DNA of 64,000 bases from AWTP1-13 sp963775835 (GCA_963775835.1 CAVZKV010000026.1:62001-126000); one strand, 5' to 3'. Counted from the first letter of the stretch, positions 43,153 through 53,156 are shown. Numbers and translations: made by a program. Notes: generated by a model from the letters alone, not told the origin.

Positions 43153-45243
43153 CTATTGGCTCGCTAACGCCTGCAGCATCTCGCGCACCTGCGCTGGAAG
43201 CTGGTCCGCATTCGGACCGTTCAGAGTTTGCTGAATACTCGCCTTAACTTCCGGTGGTATGGGATCTGGGGAGCTCGTCACGCTTGTGGGTGCCGCGGAA
43301 GCGGATGGGTCGGAAAACACCGACAACCAGTCCCACGAAATCGATGGGCGTTCCCAGCTACCACCCACGCGCAACGGCACAGCCAGGTGCTGGGGTGGGG
43401 GAAAGGCCTTGAGGCGGACTTTTTGATCGAGGGTCTGCGAAGGCAGGGTAATGGTCCCATTCGAGGTGATCTCGATCTCAGGTCCAGTCAGCGACAAATC
43501 GCCGAGCGTTCGTACCACACCGTCTTTGATGCCGTAGGTGCCGGAGATCTTGTCGAAGCTGGTGCGCTGTTGGGGGTCATAGGACCAACTTCGCCACCAC
43601 TCGAGGAGCGCCCGCCGCAGATTGAAGCCGATCAGCCGGCCCTTCTCGATCGTGACGTCGACTTTACCATCGAGCGTTTTCAGGACCTCCTGTGCGTTGC
43701 GGCCCTCGCCCGCTACCACGAGATCCAGCTTGGCGGCCCCACTGAGAAATGCATTGTCGACGACCTGGGCCAAAAGTTTTTCGGTCGGTACGTCGCTGGC
43801 GCTGAGACTGAGCGCCACCTTGGCAGGCTTAGTGCTGGCATCGACGTCCACCCGGCCAGTGGCGCGGCCCTTGTCGATGCCGATCTGCTTGAGCGTATAC
43901 GTGAGCCTGCCGTCGTGGAGAAGGACATCGGCGCGCGCATCCTGCATCTGCACGGTCCCGTGTGTGACGAGCTCCGCGGCCGTGGTCAGGTTGAGGTCCA
44001 CGGCCGTCAGAGCCTCGAGGTCGAGCGTCTCCACGCTCCAGGAACTGCGGTCGGACCGCGTCACTGAGGAAGTCGCGAGCGCGTTCAGTGCGACGCCTGG
44101 CGAGGCATTGAGCGCGGCAAGCTGCGCAACGAGGGCCTGCCACGCTGAGGGGATGTTTGTGCCATCCACGGCGCGTGCCTGTACGGCGAGCGTCGGGATT
44201 TTCGGCGTTTCGCCCAGAAGCTTCTGCAGATCGAGCCGCCGCCAGGCGATGTTGCCGGTGACCTGCGGTCGCAGCGTGCCAAAGCGAATCTGTGTGTCCC
44301 AGGTGCTTTCGCCGGCATCCATCTTCAGGGATGCCTTCGCGAGCGCGACCTGATCGACGCTGGCGACCATGTCCCCTTCGAAACTCGCAGGTCCCTTTAG
44401 CGCATACGCCCCGGGATCGGCATCAAGCCAGCGCGCGAGATCACGCACCGAATTGGTGCTCGCCACCAGAGTGCCTTTGAGATGGGGATTGTCCTTTGCG
44501 GAAAGCTCGCCCTTCACTTCGAGCGCGAGGTTTTTCATATCGATTTTGACGCTCAGCGGCGAGGCTTCACTGCGGGCATAGGCGCGCGCATCCGCAAGGA
44601 CCGAACTAAATGTAACCCGATCGTCGCGCCATCTGAAGCTCCCGCTGCCCTTGGTCTCGCCGTTGCCGGTAGTATCAGCGAAGGTCGCCGACGCCTGATC
44701 GATGCGCCAACTCGGATTGGGTTGCCTGACGAGATAATTGACCGAGCCGTCCGTGATCGTGATTTGGCGGAAAACGATCGCATCGGCCTGCAAGCCGATG
44801 CCGCCGGATTGACTTTGCGACATACGGTCGAGAAGCGAGCGATCCTCGGGGCGAATGGTGAGCGTCGGACGAACGATTTCAAGCTTGGCAATCTCTGTCC
44901 TGCCGCTGAGCAGCGCAAGCGGATTGACTTCGCCGGCAATGCGCTCAGCGCGCACAAGCTCGGGACCTGCGGCTTCTGGCGGTCCGGCAAGAGTGACATC
45001 CTCCAAGACGAGGCTTGGCTTGGGATAGAAGGCAAGCTTGACGGCGCCCATTACCTTGAGCTCTCGGCCGGTAGCTTCCTCGACCATGCGCGTAAGCTGT
45101 TCGCGCACTAAGGCGATCGGCGGAGCCACGACGAGAGCCGCAATCCCGAGCACCAGTGTGAGAAGAAGACCGAAGGGGATGAGAAATAGCGGGCGTCGCC
45201 ACAGGCTGCGGCGTGGCTTGTCGTGTGCTACAGACATTGGCAA
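43153..45243 (-). CDS. AsmA family outer-membrane biogenesis protein
   Basis: 696 residues. An N-terminal membrane anchor (PLFLIPFGLLLTLVLGIAAL) is followed by the AsmA domain (LVVAPPIALVREQLTRMVEEATGRELKVMG) and long beta-rich periplasmic repeats. The C-terminal AsmA_2 part contains DGKVDVTIEKGRLIGFNLRR and KISGTYGIKDGVVRTLGDLS. AsmA-like proteins are thought to transport phospholipid between membranes. It diverges from the exported protein gene at 45397. Confidence 0.9.
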   Translation of the reverse strand: MPMSVAHDKPRRSLWRRPLFLIPFGLLLTLVLGIAALVVAPPIALVREQLTRMVEEATGRELKVMGAVKLAFYPKPSLVLEDVTLAGPPEAAGPELVRAERIAGEVNPLALLSGRTEIAKLEIVRPTLTIRPEDRSLLDRMSQSQSGGIGLQADAIVFRQITITDGSVNYLVRQPNPSWRIDQASATFADTTGNGETKGSGSFRWRDDRVTFSSVLADARAYARSEASPLSVKIDMKNLALEVKGELSAKDNPHLKGTLVASTNSVRDLARWLDADPGAYALKGPASFEGDMVASVDQVALAKASLKMDAGESTWDTQIRFGTLRPQVTGNIAWRRLDLQKLLGETPKIPTLAVQARAVDGTNIPSAWQALVAQLAALNASPGVALNALATSSVTRSDRSSWSVETLDLEALTAVDLNLTTAAELVTHGTVQMQDARADVLLHDGRLTYTLKQIGIDKGRATGRVDVDASTKPAKVALSLSASDVPTEKLLAQVVDNAFLSGAAKLDLVVAGEGRNAQEVLKTLDGKVDVTIEKGRLIGFNLRRALLEWWRSWSYDPQQRTSFDKISGTYGIKDGVVRTLGDLSLTGPEIEITSNGTITLPSQTLDQKVRLKAFPPPQHLAVPLRVGGSWERPSISWDWLSVFSDPSASAAPTSVTSSPDPIPPEVKASIQQTLNGPNADQLPAQVREMLQALASQ

Positions 45244-45396
45244 TCTCCCCCAGAGTGCGCGACGGCTTGGGTTTGGCGCCGCGGCGCTATCGGCAGTATA
45301 ATCCGGCGGCCACGGTCTTGCCGCGCAATTGTGACAGCAGTGGCGCTGGCCTGAGCGCCCCCAGGTTTTGGGGATCGCAGCGGAGGGAGTTGAGCA

Positions 45397-46053
45397 ATGA
45401 GGTCAAATGCCCATCAGACCAGGGGCCTCCTCTTGGCACTGGTCGCGGGCCTGTGTCTGCTGTTGCCCCGGCCGGTGCTTGGACAGGAAAAAAGCATCCA
45501 GGTCGATTGGCAGAACCCTGAAATTGCAACATTTGTTCGCGATCGGACGGCCAATCCGCCGCTATCTGTCGGCCCCGGCTCGCCCGACGAGGCCAAGCTC
45601 GCGCGCTTAAGATTGCCCGTGCTCGCCTTCGACACGCCGCCGGCAACGGCCAGCAACGCGTTCTCGACCGGGGCCCGCCCACAGCTCGAACGCACCATCA
45701 TTACGGATGAGGCGGAGCCGGTCTGGTACCAGATCGTCGACCGCTACGGCGACATGACCATCACGGTCGAGGCCGACCTGAGGGTGCAGCACCAATTTCC
45801 GTCCAACTACCCCATCTACGGGCCAAGCAGCCAAGGCGCGGCGGTGGAACCGCAGGTTTCGGTATTCGACGAACGCACCGAGGAGGGCATGGAGGGTGCC
45901 ATTGCCGAATACACCGTCTATAAGTTTGGCCAAGTGCCCTACAGGGTCACGATTGAATGTACCCAGCGCAACAAGGCGCAATGCAAAGACATCGCCGTCA
46001 TCAGCCGAGACAAGGACCTACTGAAGCTGATCTCGGCGCGACCGCCACAATAA
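45397..46053 (+). CDS. exported protein of unknown function
   Basis: 218 residues with a signal peptide (GLLLALVAGLCLLLPRPVLG, then a Gln-Glu start). The mature part includes YQIVDRYGDMTITVEADLRV and AIAEYTVYKFGQVPYRVTIE with Cys in IECTQRNKAQCKDIA, suggesting a small beta-rich domain with one disulfide. No family is recognised. It lies directly before tRNA-Phe, so it may be near the chromosomal edge of the accessory region. Confidence 0.8.
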   Translation: MRSNAHQTRGLLLALVAGLCLLLPRPVLGQEKSIQVDWQNPEIATFVRDRTANPPLSVGPGSPDEAKLARLRLPVLAFDTPPATASNAFSTGARPQLERTIITDEAEPVWYQIVDRYGDMTITVEADLRVQHQFPSNYPIYGPSSQGAAVEPQVSVFDERTEEGMEGAIAEYTVYKFGQVPYRVTIECTQRNKAQCKDIAVISRDKDLLKLISARPPQ

Positions 46054-46155
46054 ATAAGCCCGGCCCTGCTCTCGGCGGCACGCCTGCTGGACAGGGGTAC
46101 GCCGAGCCCCTATAACATCGCCGCTTTGCGAGGCGCCCGTGATGTCCCTCGCGTC

Positions 46156-46231
46156 GCCCAGGTAGCTCAGTTGGTAGAGCACGTGACTGAAAATCACGGT
46201 GTCGGTGGTTCGATTCCGCCCCTGGGCACCA
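46156..46231 (+). tRNA. tRNA-Phe (GAA)
   Basis: A 76-nt cloverleaf with encoded CCA. The acceptor GCCCAGG pairs with CCTGGGC, the D-arm is TAGCTCAGTTGGTAGAGCA, the anticodon stem CGTGA/TCACG flanks loop CTGAAAA with anticodon GAA at 46189-46191, and the T-arm contains GGTTCGATTCC. It marks the junction to an accessory region; tRNA-Phe is a frequent integration site. Confidence 0.97.
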
Positions 46232-46723
46232 AATAAATCAAGAGCTTAGAGCTAAAGCTTGGCACTATTTCACAGGGGCCGACATTAAATGGTACCCCAC
46301 CTAGTGAGACACTGACCAATCCCGTGCTCAGCTCGCGTTGCTCGCAGGTGGACAAAAGGTCGACTTAGAACTGAGCCACTTGGGCGACGCCGAGGCCACG
46401 TCAAGCGAGGGGCGCCAACCAGAGGGAGACTACGCCCGGCCTTGGGGCACCAAGAGGGCCGGTTGCTTGTGGGCCGTATTCGACCTTCCGACAAGCCATG
46501 GAAATTCCGTCTTTGGGAGGGGCTAGCGCATGTGCTCGGAGCGTTCAACAAAATGAGGCTCAAGGCTCCTTCGGCAAAAATGCCTCTAGCAGAGTCGGAG
46601 GCTTCGCAAGAGGAGGTTTTGCTCGGATCCCATGGGAGTGTTGATATCGGAATAAGGAAACTCAATGGTGCCAAGAATTTGGTGTTAGCCAGGCTTGAAC
46701 CGAGATTGCGTATGGAGGTTGCC
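46232..46723. other. gene-free stretch after tRNA-Phe
   Basis: 492 bp with mixed base composition. Open frames exist on both strands but none has a plausible start, motif or composition. I looked for integrase remnants and a repeated tRNA 3' end here and found none. It includes the promoter region of the following exported protein, whose ribosome site TGGAGG is at its right edge. Confidence 0.5.
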
Positions 46724-47282
46724 ATGCGTCGAAGCATAACGAATCACATGGCTAATGCGCTGCCATGCGTCCTTGCCTTTATCGTGCTTTGGATGCAACC
46801 AATCTCCGCCGCGCAGGAACTAAGCGATGAACAGCTGAACGTGACCCGCGAAATTTACGAGAAGTCAGAAGAAGAGGTTCGACAAAGAGTTGATGCTAAC
46901 GTTGAGAACTCTTGCGAGGGAAGGAGAGGAGCGGAACAAGCGGCCCCTTACCAGCGAAGAGCTGCGTGCCCTTAGATATCTTTCGATTGATGTGGAGTAT
47001 CAAAAATTAGCCGAAATGCTAACGTGTGTTGAGAAAGTTGTTGCTATTGCGGGAGAAAAAGATCTGACCGAGAGGTGTTATCGGGACCGACTTTTCTATG
47101 CCGAAGAAATGTTTAGGTCATCGATGGATTATCGCACTCTCACTAAGTGCAAAGCCAAATCCAGATTAATTGAGATTGAGATGCGTTATCCGCCGTACGC
47201 TTTCATGTTAGAAGATAGGAAAGACGGGCCCCAGGTTGTTGATGCGAAGGCATTTATGGAATGCGCAAAGTCTAGCCTTTGA
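46724..47282 (+). pseudogene. exported protein of unknown function, frameshifted
   Basis: Starts at ATG 46724 with GGAGG just upstream and a signal peptide (LPCVLAFIVLWMQPISAAQ). The first frame carries ELSDEQLNVTREIYEKSEEE; near 46880-46890 the coding sense moves to the next frame and continues LMLTLRTLAREGEERNKRPL, LTCVEKVVAIAGEKDLTERC and DRLFYAEEMFRSSMDYRT to the stop at 47282. The combined protein would be about 185 residues, with four Cys in the second part. The base composition is AT-richer than the core genes, a sign of acquisition. The family is not recognised. Confidence 0.6.
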
Positions 47283-47325
47283 GACGTGGGCATTCCGTCA
47301 TTTCCAACATGACCGACGGTGTAGG

Positions 47326-48524
47326 CAGGGCTATCGCATTTGATTCAGCAGCTTTAGCATGAACTCGTCGTTCCAGCCCGCGCGTTTCAGCTTGCCAGTG
47401 AGCGATCCCTTGCTCTTATCGAGGCGGGCGACGTCGAGCGCGCGGCGACGGATGACTGCGATGTTGGCTGGGCCGTTGTCCTTGCGGTTGCGCGCGGCGT
47501 CCTCGCCGAACGAGACGTCGAGCTGCCAGTGCAGCGCGTTCTCGATCTGCCAGTGAGCGCGGGCCGTTTCCAGCAATGTCTGCGGCGACAGCTTTCGCGA
47601 CAGCACGAAGATGCGCACGTCGGTTTCGTCCTGCCGTCGATCACACGGGTGGCCTCGATACGGCCAAACGCTTTGAGGCCCGGGAACTCGTGGTGTTCGG
47701 CAAGCCCTTTCGCCTCGACCACGACAGCGACGCGCGTCTCGACGCGGCCGTGCCCCTTCGCCTCGGTCTTGGCCATAGGGGGTTGCTTTTTCGCTTCGGC
47801 TTGTCCGCCCCCGCCAGGCATGCACGCGCATCCGACAGCAGCGACTCCTGGTTGCCCTTGAGCGCGATGCAGTAGTCGCCACCTTTCTCGACGATGGCCT
47901 CGACCATCCGCCGGTTGCAATGCAGCGCATCGCCGGTCACGATCTTGCCTTTGAGATCGATCAGGCCGATCACTTCGAGCGCGGCGTCGACCTCGTTGCG
48001 GTCCTTGGCCGCTACCGTGGCGAGCGTCAGGCGCAGGCCCGCAGCATAGGCCGAGACCATCATCCTCGGTGAGCTTTTCTCACCTTTCTCGTAGGCGCCC
48101 TTCAGCGACTTGCCGTCGATGGCGATCACGCCGCCCTTCGCCAGCGCTGCGACGAGCCGCGCGGTGATCTGGCCGAACGCGGCATCGAGCGCCTTCGGAT
48201 CGAGCATGCGCAACACCGTCGAGAACGTGTCGTGCGAGGGGATGCCGTGCCTGAGCTTGAGAAAACGCTTAAAGAACTTGAGTTTCTCGCGTCCGAACTC
48301 GGCCATCTCCGAGCAGTTCTGCGCACCGCACAGCACGGCGAGGAACGCGATCAGGAGGATCTCGACGAGATCGTGGCGCACGTTCTCGGCGCTGGGATCG
48401 GGAACGCCCTGGAACGCGGCGAGGAAGAGCTGCATCGGAGACCCCCTCGAACACCGGGAGTCCTAGAATTCACAGATTCTCCCTTTGCAAGCCCCATCAA
48501 ATCAGGTCATATGCGATTCCCCTG
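47326..48524 (-). mobile_element. ISAs1-family insertion sequence, 1199 bp
   Basis: Terminal inverted repeats CAGGGCTATCGCATTTGA (47326-47343) and CAGGGGAATCGCATATGA (reading inward from 48524) match at 15 of 18 positions. They are flanked by a 10-bp target duplication with one difference, ACGGTGTAGG (47316-47325) and ACGGTGGAGG (48525-48534). The single transposase reading leftward fills it, and its stop lies inside the left repeat. Length and ends fit ISAs1. The transposase is broken, so the copy is probably immobile. Confidence 0.88.
47331..48435 (-). pseudogene. ISAs1-family transposase, two frameshifts
   Basis: Begins MQLFLAAFQGVPDPSAENVR and contains VIAIDGKSLKGA (first Asp) and IVTGDALHCNRRMVEAIVEK (second Asp) in one frame. 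The second piece (AKGHGRVETRVAVVVEAKGL) is in another frame after a shift near 47770-47800, and the last piece with HWQIENALHWQLDVSFGEDA (Glu region) is in a third frame after a shift near 47630. All DDE parts are recognisable, so inactivation is recent. Both shifts can be repaired by one base. Confidence 0.88.
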
Positions 48525-49010
48525 ACGGTGGAGGGAGTGCGGCGGTGCGAGGTCGCAGTTGGGCGGCAGCGCCCAGATGTTCCAGATTTAGCGTTTGAAC
48601 CGATCCGCTACGAACAACTCTACCTGGTGGTGGGAGTTCACAGCAAATGGGCTCGGCTCGCCGCCTGAAGCTAGGCGGCCTTGGCGGATGAGCCATGGGT
48701 GCAGGCAGCAGTGGAGGCGGAGCCTGGGGGTCCTACCCTGGAGGCCTTTCGTGCACTCGGCTTGTCCGATCCGAAGGTCATTGTGATGAGCGCATCGCTG
48801 AACCTGAGCTACGGCCTGCTCGAGTTGGGACGCTTCGTGAAAATGGTTCCTGAACTCGGCACTACACTACGGATCCAAGCGGGGACTGCCGTTAAGCTAC
48901 CCAAATGGCACGCCCCGACATGCGCCGTCACACTAATGGACCGCACCCCTGCCCATTGCACGCCTCTTCACATCGATTGTCTTCACGAGGTCACCGAGCC
49001 GCTGGTAATA
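48525..49010 (+). pseudogene. C-terminal remnant of a LysR-type regulator
   Basis: Reading rightward from the IS edge, one frame gives LAFEPIRYEQLYLVVGVHSK and stops near 48668. The next frame continues MADEPWVQAAVEAEPGGPTL, EAFRALGLSDPKVIV, LLELGRFVKMVPELG, CAVTLMDRTPAHCTPLHIDC and LHEVTEPL, the typical end of a GbpR-like effector domain. The DNA-binding half is absent on both sides of the IS, so the gene was already truncated or was deleted. Coordinates of the right end are approximate. Confidence 0.65.
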
Positions 49011-49104
49011 AAATTAAGCTGCTCACAGCTATTCAAACCGGTTGGACAGACACCCCGCTGTCATCGAGCAAACGTCGTTCGTGGACGTGCCGGATTTCAG
49101 ACCC

Positions 49105-49563
49105 TCAAGCGGAACCCCTCGATTGCATGCCGGCGCCCTGAAGAGGTACTACGCGCGTCAGAACGAAGCCCGTCTGTTGGAGTAGAGCGCGGAACTCATC
49201 GAGCGACCCCTCGCGGCCGCCGGCGTTCACCAGCATGTTGAGGTCAGACAGCGACGTATCGGCGTCAGCAGCCCCATTCACAATTCGCTCGACGAGCACC
49301 AGCGTGGCGCTGCGAACCATTGCCAGCGACCGCCCAAGTTCTGGAATTTCATCGCCCTCGGGAGCTACTTTGCGGCAGCTGCGCAGGATGCTGATAGCCT
49401 CGGGGTCCTGCCAATCGTGGAGCACGTTCTTGAGCAGATAGACGTCGCCGCCCAGCTGGTACGGATCAAAGAAACTGCCGCTTGCAACCCTGGCGCACCG
49501 ATCGACCCCAGAAGTTGCAAAGACAGCCTCAGCTCTGGTAGCGACATGAGGCAGATCGACCAA
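49105..49563 (-). pseudogene. C-terminal fragment of an O-methyltransferase
   Basis: About 150 residues of the acetylserotonin/hydroxyneurosporene O-methyltransferase family, which is normally about 340. GGDVYLLKNVLHDWQDPEAI is the hallmark, followed by LVLVERIVNGAAD, SLSDLNMLVNAGGREGSLDE and FRALLQQTGFVLTRVVP. The N-terminal dimerisation domain and the first part of the SAM site are missing, so it is most likely inactive. It lies between the LysR remnant and the TctC-type gene. Confidence 0.7.
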
Positions 49564-49671
49564 TTCTCAGCGCGTTGAAGAGATAGAAAACGATGAGCGT
49601 GACCTCTCTATCCATGGCCTTATTCATTCCTGTTGAGCGAGAAAGCGGGCCGGAGTCGTCGCGCGATCCGG

Positions 49672-50631
49672 TCAGTCGGGCTTGAAGCCGGACGCCTTGA
49701 TGATGGCCCCCCAGAGCGCGGAGTCAGCCTTCTGTATTCGGGCAAATTCCGATTGTGTCGTACCAGTTGGCTTCAACCCGAATTTTAGAAGCTTGTCCGT
49801 AATGTCCTGCGACCGCACGGCAGCAACAACCGCTGAGTTAAGGCGCGCGACGATCTCGGGGGGCGTGTTTGCCGGTGCGTACATGCCGAACCAGCCGCTG
49901 CCGCGAATGTCAAAACCTGACTCGATGAAGGTCGGCACGTCCGGCAGCGCGAAATAGCGATCTTGTCCGGAGGTGGCGAGAATGCGGATACGGCCGGCGT
50001 TGTGGGTCTCCACAAGCGCTTCGACAGAGCTGACATAGATCGGGAGATGACCACCTATGAGATCCGCGACGGCCGGATTGCTTCCTTTGTAGGCAACGTG
50101 GCGAAGATCAAGTGCTGCTTTTTGGCCAAAGAGCACACCGAAGAAGTGCGGCAGCGAACCTGCCGCGGGACTGCCGTATGTGCCCTGGCTTGGATTCGCC
50201 TTGAGCCATTCGACAAGCTCCCTGATGGACTTTGCCGGAACGCTTGTTCCCACTGCGATGGCGAGGTCAAATGTCGCGACCTGGGAAATCGGCGCGAAAT
50301 CGGCGACAGGATCATAGCCGAGCTTCACGTAGACGTGCTCGAAAACGGCCATGGGCGCAATCGGGGTGAACAAAAGCGTGCTGCCGTCGGCGGTCGCGTC
50401 CTTGACCGCTTGCACGCCAATTCGGCCGCCTGCACCGACCTTGTTTTCGACGATGACCGGTCGGTCGAGCGCCACCCGCATGGAGGCGGCGATCATGCGC
50501 AGCACCGTATCGCCGACGCCGCCTGCTGCATACGGCATGACGATGCGGATCGGTTGTTCGGCGCGTACATGAGCTGAAGTGAGGATCCCCAGTGCGAGAG
50601 ATGCGGCGACCGCTCTCCAGGCCTTGATCAT
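49672..50631 (-). CDS. Bug/TctC-type tripartite tricarboxylate transporter binding protein
   Basis: Periplasmic receptor of 319 residues from ATG at 50631, with signal peptide RAVAASLALGILTSAHVRAE. PIRIVMPYAAGGVGDTVLRM, VIVENKVGAGGRIGVQAVKD and LPHFFGVLFGQKAALDLRHV match the Bug family. The usual partner genes tctA and tctB are not adjacent, which is common for this expanded family. Ligands are small carboxylates; the exact one is unknown. It diverges from a broken LysR regulator that probably controlled it. Confidence 0.9.
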   Translation of the reverse strand: MIKAWRAVAASLALGILTSAHVRAEQPIRIVMPYAAGGVGDTVLRMIAASMRVALDRPVIVENKVGAGGRIGVQAVKDATADGSTLLFTPIAPMAVFEHVYVKLGYDPVADFAPISQVATFDLAIAVGTSVPAKSIRELVEWLKANPSQGTYGSPAAGSLPHFFGVLFGQKAALDLRHVAYKGSNPAVADLIGGHLPIYVSSVEALVETHNAGRIRILATSGQDRYFALPDVPTFIESGFDIRGSGWFGMYAPANTPPEIVARLNSAVVAAVRSQDITDKLLKFGLKPTGTTQSEFARIQKADSALWGAIIKASGFKPD

Positions 50632-50761
50632 CGTCTGCCTCCCTTGGGCTTGGCCCAGCATGTCTGTGGCTTGACCAGGCGAACATCTCCTAGGAGGATC
50701 CATAAGTGAACTCAGGTTCTACTTATAATCCTATAAGCCAGGCTCATAGGGAGAATAGGGC

Positions 50762-51728
50762 ATGCAGCCTGCCGATCGCATCGGGCGTCGCCTCAAGCTT
50801 CGTGAACTTCAGATTTTGGACGCGGCCGCCAAGGCAGGGAGCATGGCTCAAGCCGCGCTCGACCTGGCTATTACACAGCCGGCCGTCTCCTACGCCATCG
50901 CAGAAATGGAACAGGCGCTCGGTGTTCCGTTGCTTGAGCGCAGTTCGCAGGGTGTCTCTCCAACCATCTATGGCGAAGTGCTCATCGAGCGCAGCCAAGT
51001 GATCTTCAACGAGCTGCGGCAAGGCATCAACGAGATCGGATCACTTGCCGACCCGTCCGTTGGTGAGTTGCGGATCGGTACAACTCCACCCATGTCTGCG
51101 ATTGTTTCCGCGATCCTTAATCGCCTCGTTCCCACCTATCCGCGGATGACGTTCGCTCTCAGCGTCGGAGCAACCGACGCTCTCCTTCGCGCGCTCCGTA
51201 AACGTGATGTCGAGCTCGTGATCAGTCGGCTGGCCGACTTTGTGGAAGCTGAAGATCTCAACGTCGATACCCTGTTCCAAGACGAGCTCTCGGTCATATG
51301 CAGCAAGCGAAACAAGTGGAGCCGGCGGCGGGGCGTACGACTGCTGACCTCGTGAACGAGCCATGGGTGCTGCCACCAGCGAGGGGGTTCCTCCTTTACG
51401 TCATGCAAAAGGCCTTCGCCGCAGACGGCCTGGACATGCCTCGGGCGACGGTCACGACTCAGTCGACTTATGCTTTGAGCGTGTTGGCGCGAGTGGACCT
51501 TTCCTGGCCATCCATCCCAGTGCCATGCTGACGACCCCGAACGATCACCCACAGCTCACAGCCGTTGACGTCCGCCTGCGCAGTACGCGCGGCCCGATCG
51601 GGCTGATAACCCTCAAGGGACGCTCGCCCAGTCCGGTCGCGAAGTTGTTTCTTCAGGTTGGTGCCCAGGTGGCGAAGTCGATCCGCCTTGCTCAGTCGCG
51701 TGCCGCTCACGAGAAAGTCCGCCGCTGA
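50762..51728 (+). pseudogene. LysR-type regulator with two frameshifts
   Basis: First frame: RLKLRELQILDAAAKAGSMA, AITQPAVSYAIAEMEQALGV (complete winged helix) and most of the effector domain to about 51320. Second frame: DLVNEPWVLPPARGFLLYVM. Third frame: GPIGLITLKGRSPSPVAKLF to the stop at 51728. Joined, the protein would be about 320 residues. It is divergent from the TctC-type gene, the normal position of its regulator. The first shift is at a short G run, so a sequencing error must be excluded; a second shift makes loss more likely. Confidence 0.8.
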
Positions 51729-52154
51729 TTGCCTCCCTTTCGATAGCCTTCCAACATGAGCACCCCCAGGCCACTGTCGAGCTCCCGCGTCCGACTGCAT
51801 CGCTGGCGCGGCGTTGATCGGTGATGCGTTCGCCGCAATGAATGCCAATGCGCGGGTGATGGCATACTTTCCGAGCCGCCTTACTCGAACCGATGGCCAT
51901 GCGACGGTCGATCAGCCCAGATCCGCTCGAGCTCGGCACACATATGGCAACGTCCAAAGTTAGTGCTGATCTACCGGCGGTCAGCGAAGCACCGCGCAGT
52001 CCCGCCTTCGCCTTTCTACCCAGCGGCTGCGTGACATGCCTTTCTAAAGGGTAGCTCCGTGAGCGATTAATCCGGTGAACGCGGAACCAGACTTGGTTTT
52101 TTATTGTCTCTTGCCTATGGTGACGGTCGCTGTTTCCCATACTAGGTTTCGCGC
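51729..52154. other. gene-free stretch upstream of the quinoprotein relay cassette
   Basis: 426 bp with no supported gene; minus-strand open frames here have low-complexity Arg/Ser composition and no motif. The right end must hold the promoter of the metallohydrolase gene. I see no strong hairpin or repeat. Confidence 0.5.
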
Positions 52155-53126
52155 ATGTTGGGAGATGCGTTCAAGCAGCCTCGGAGCAAACCGGCATCAG
52201 CCGCTTCCGTGACGCGCCGCGAGGCCCTCACCTGCGGATTCTGTCTGTGCTGTCTGCCGGGTTCCGCCGCCGCCGCGCCGCGGGCACTGTCGGAGGTCGG
52301 ACCGGGTATTTTTATTCGCGCCGGCTTGCATGAAGAGGCGACGCTAGCAAACGTCGGCGGTATTGCGAATATCGGCTTCATCGTCGGCCGCGACTCCGTG
52401 CTTGTCACCGATGCGTGCGGAAGTCTTGCGGACGGCGAGTGGCTTCGCGGCGAAATCAGGAAGCGGACGCACAAGCCCATTCGCCATGTGCTGATCACGC
52501 ATGTTCATCCGGACCATTCTTTCGGCGCGGCCGCCTTCGCCGGGGACCAGCCGGCGATCATCGGTCATCACGCCTTGAGGGTGGCGCTTGAGGCGCGGGG
52601 TGAATTCTACCGCAAGCGTCTTGCCGAACTTCTCGGGCCAGACCGGGCCGGCAGTGTGGTCTATCCGACCGAGGAGGTGAAGGATGGCATGGAAATCGAC
52701 CTTGGCAGCCGAGTGCTGAGGCTGATCGCGCACGGGAGAGCTCACACAGATTGTGATCTGTCGATGCTCGATGTCGAGACCGGTTTGCTGTTTCCGGCTG
52801 ATCTGCTCTTCGTGCACCGACTTCCTTCCCTCGATGGTAGTCTTCGTGGCTGGCTGAACGAGGTCGAGAGGCTGAAAAGGCTCGGTGTTTCCCGCGCCGT
52901 GCCGGGCCACGGGCCGGTGGTCGTAAATTTCGCGCCAGCCGTGGCCGACCTGACGAGCTATCTCTCCGTTCTCCGCGACGAGACGCGGAAGGCCATAGCT
53001 ACTGGCGTGTCAATCGCGAACGCTGGGCGCACCGTCGCTGAAACCGAACGGAGCCGTTGGGCCTTGTTCGATGACTACAATGAGCGCAATGTCATAGCGG
53101 CTTACAAGGAGCTCGAGTGGGAGTAG
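52155..53126 (+). CDS. quinoprotein relay system zinc metallohydrolase 2 (SoxH-like)
   Basis: 323 residues. The N-terminus has Cys-rich and hydrophobic export features (LTCGFCLCCLPGSAAAAP). The metallo-beta-lactamase motif THVHPDHSFGAAAF is complete; HGRAHTDCDLSMLD and VPGHGPVVVNF supply further ligands. The family is named for its recurrent association with PQQ quinoproteins. It is followed by the SoxYZ-like carrier and the CXXCW protein, so the trio is intact. Its precise reaction is unknown; a sulfur or thiol step on the carrier is suspected. Confidence 0.85.
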   Translation: MLGDAFKQPRSKPASAASVTRREALTCGFCLCCLPGSAAAAPRALSEVGPGIFIRAGLHEEATLANVGGIANIGFIVGRDSVLVTDACGSLADGEWLRGEIRKRTHKPIRHVLITHVHPDHSFGAAAFAGDQPAIIGHHALRVALEARGEFYRKRLAELLGPDRAGSVVYPTEEVKDGMEIDLGSRVLRLIAHGRAHTDCDLSMLDVETGLLFPADLLFVHRLPSLDGSLRGWLNEVERLKRLGVSRAVPGHGPVVVNFAPAVADLTSYLSVLRDETRKAIATGVSIANAGRTVAETERSRWALFDDYNERNVIAAYKELEWE

Positions 53127-53156
53127 GCCGGGAGCTATGCTGATGAGGAGGAACGC

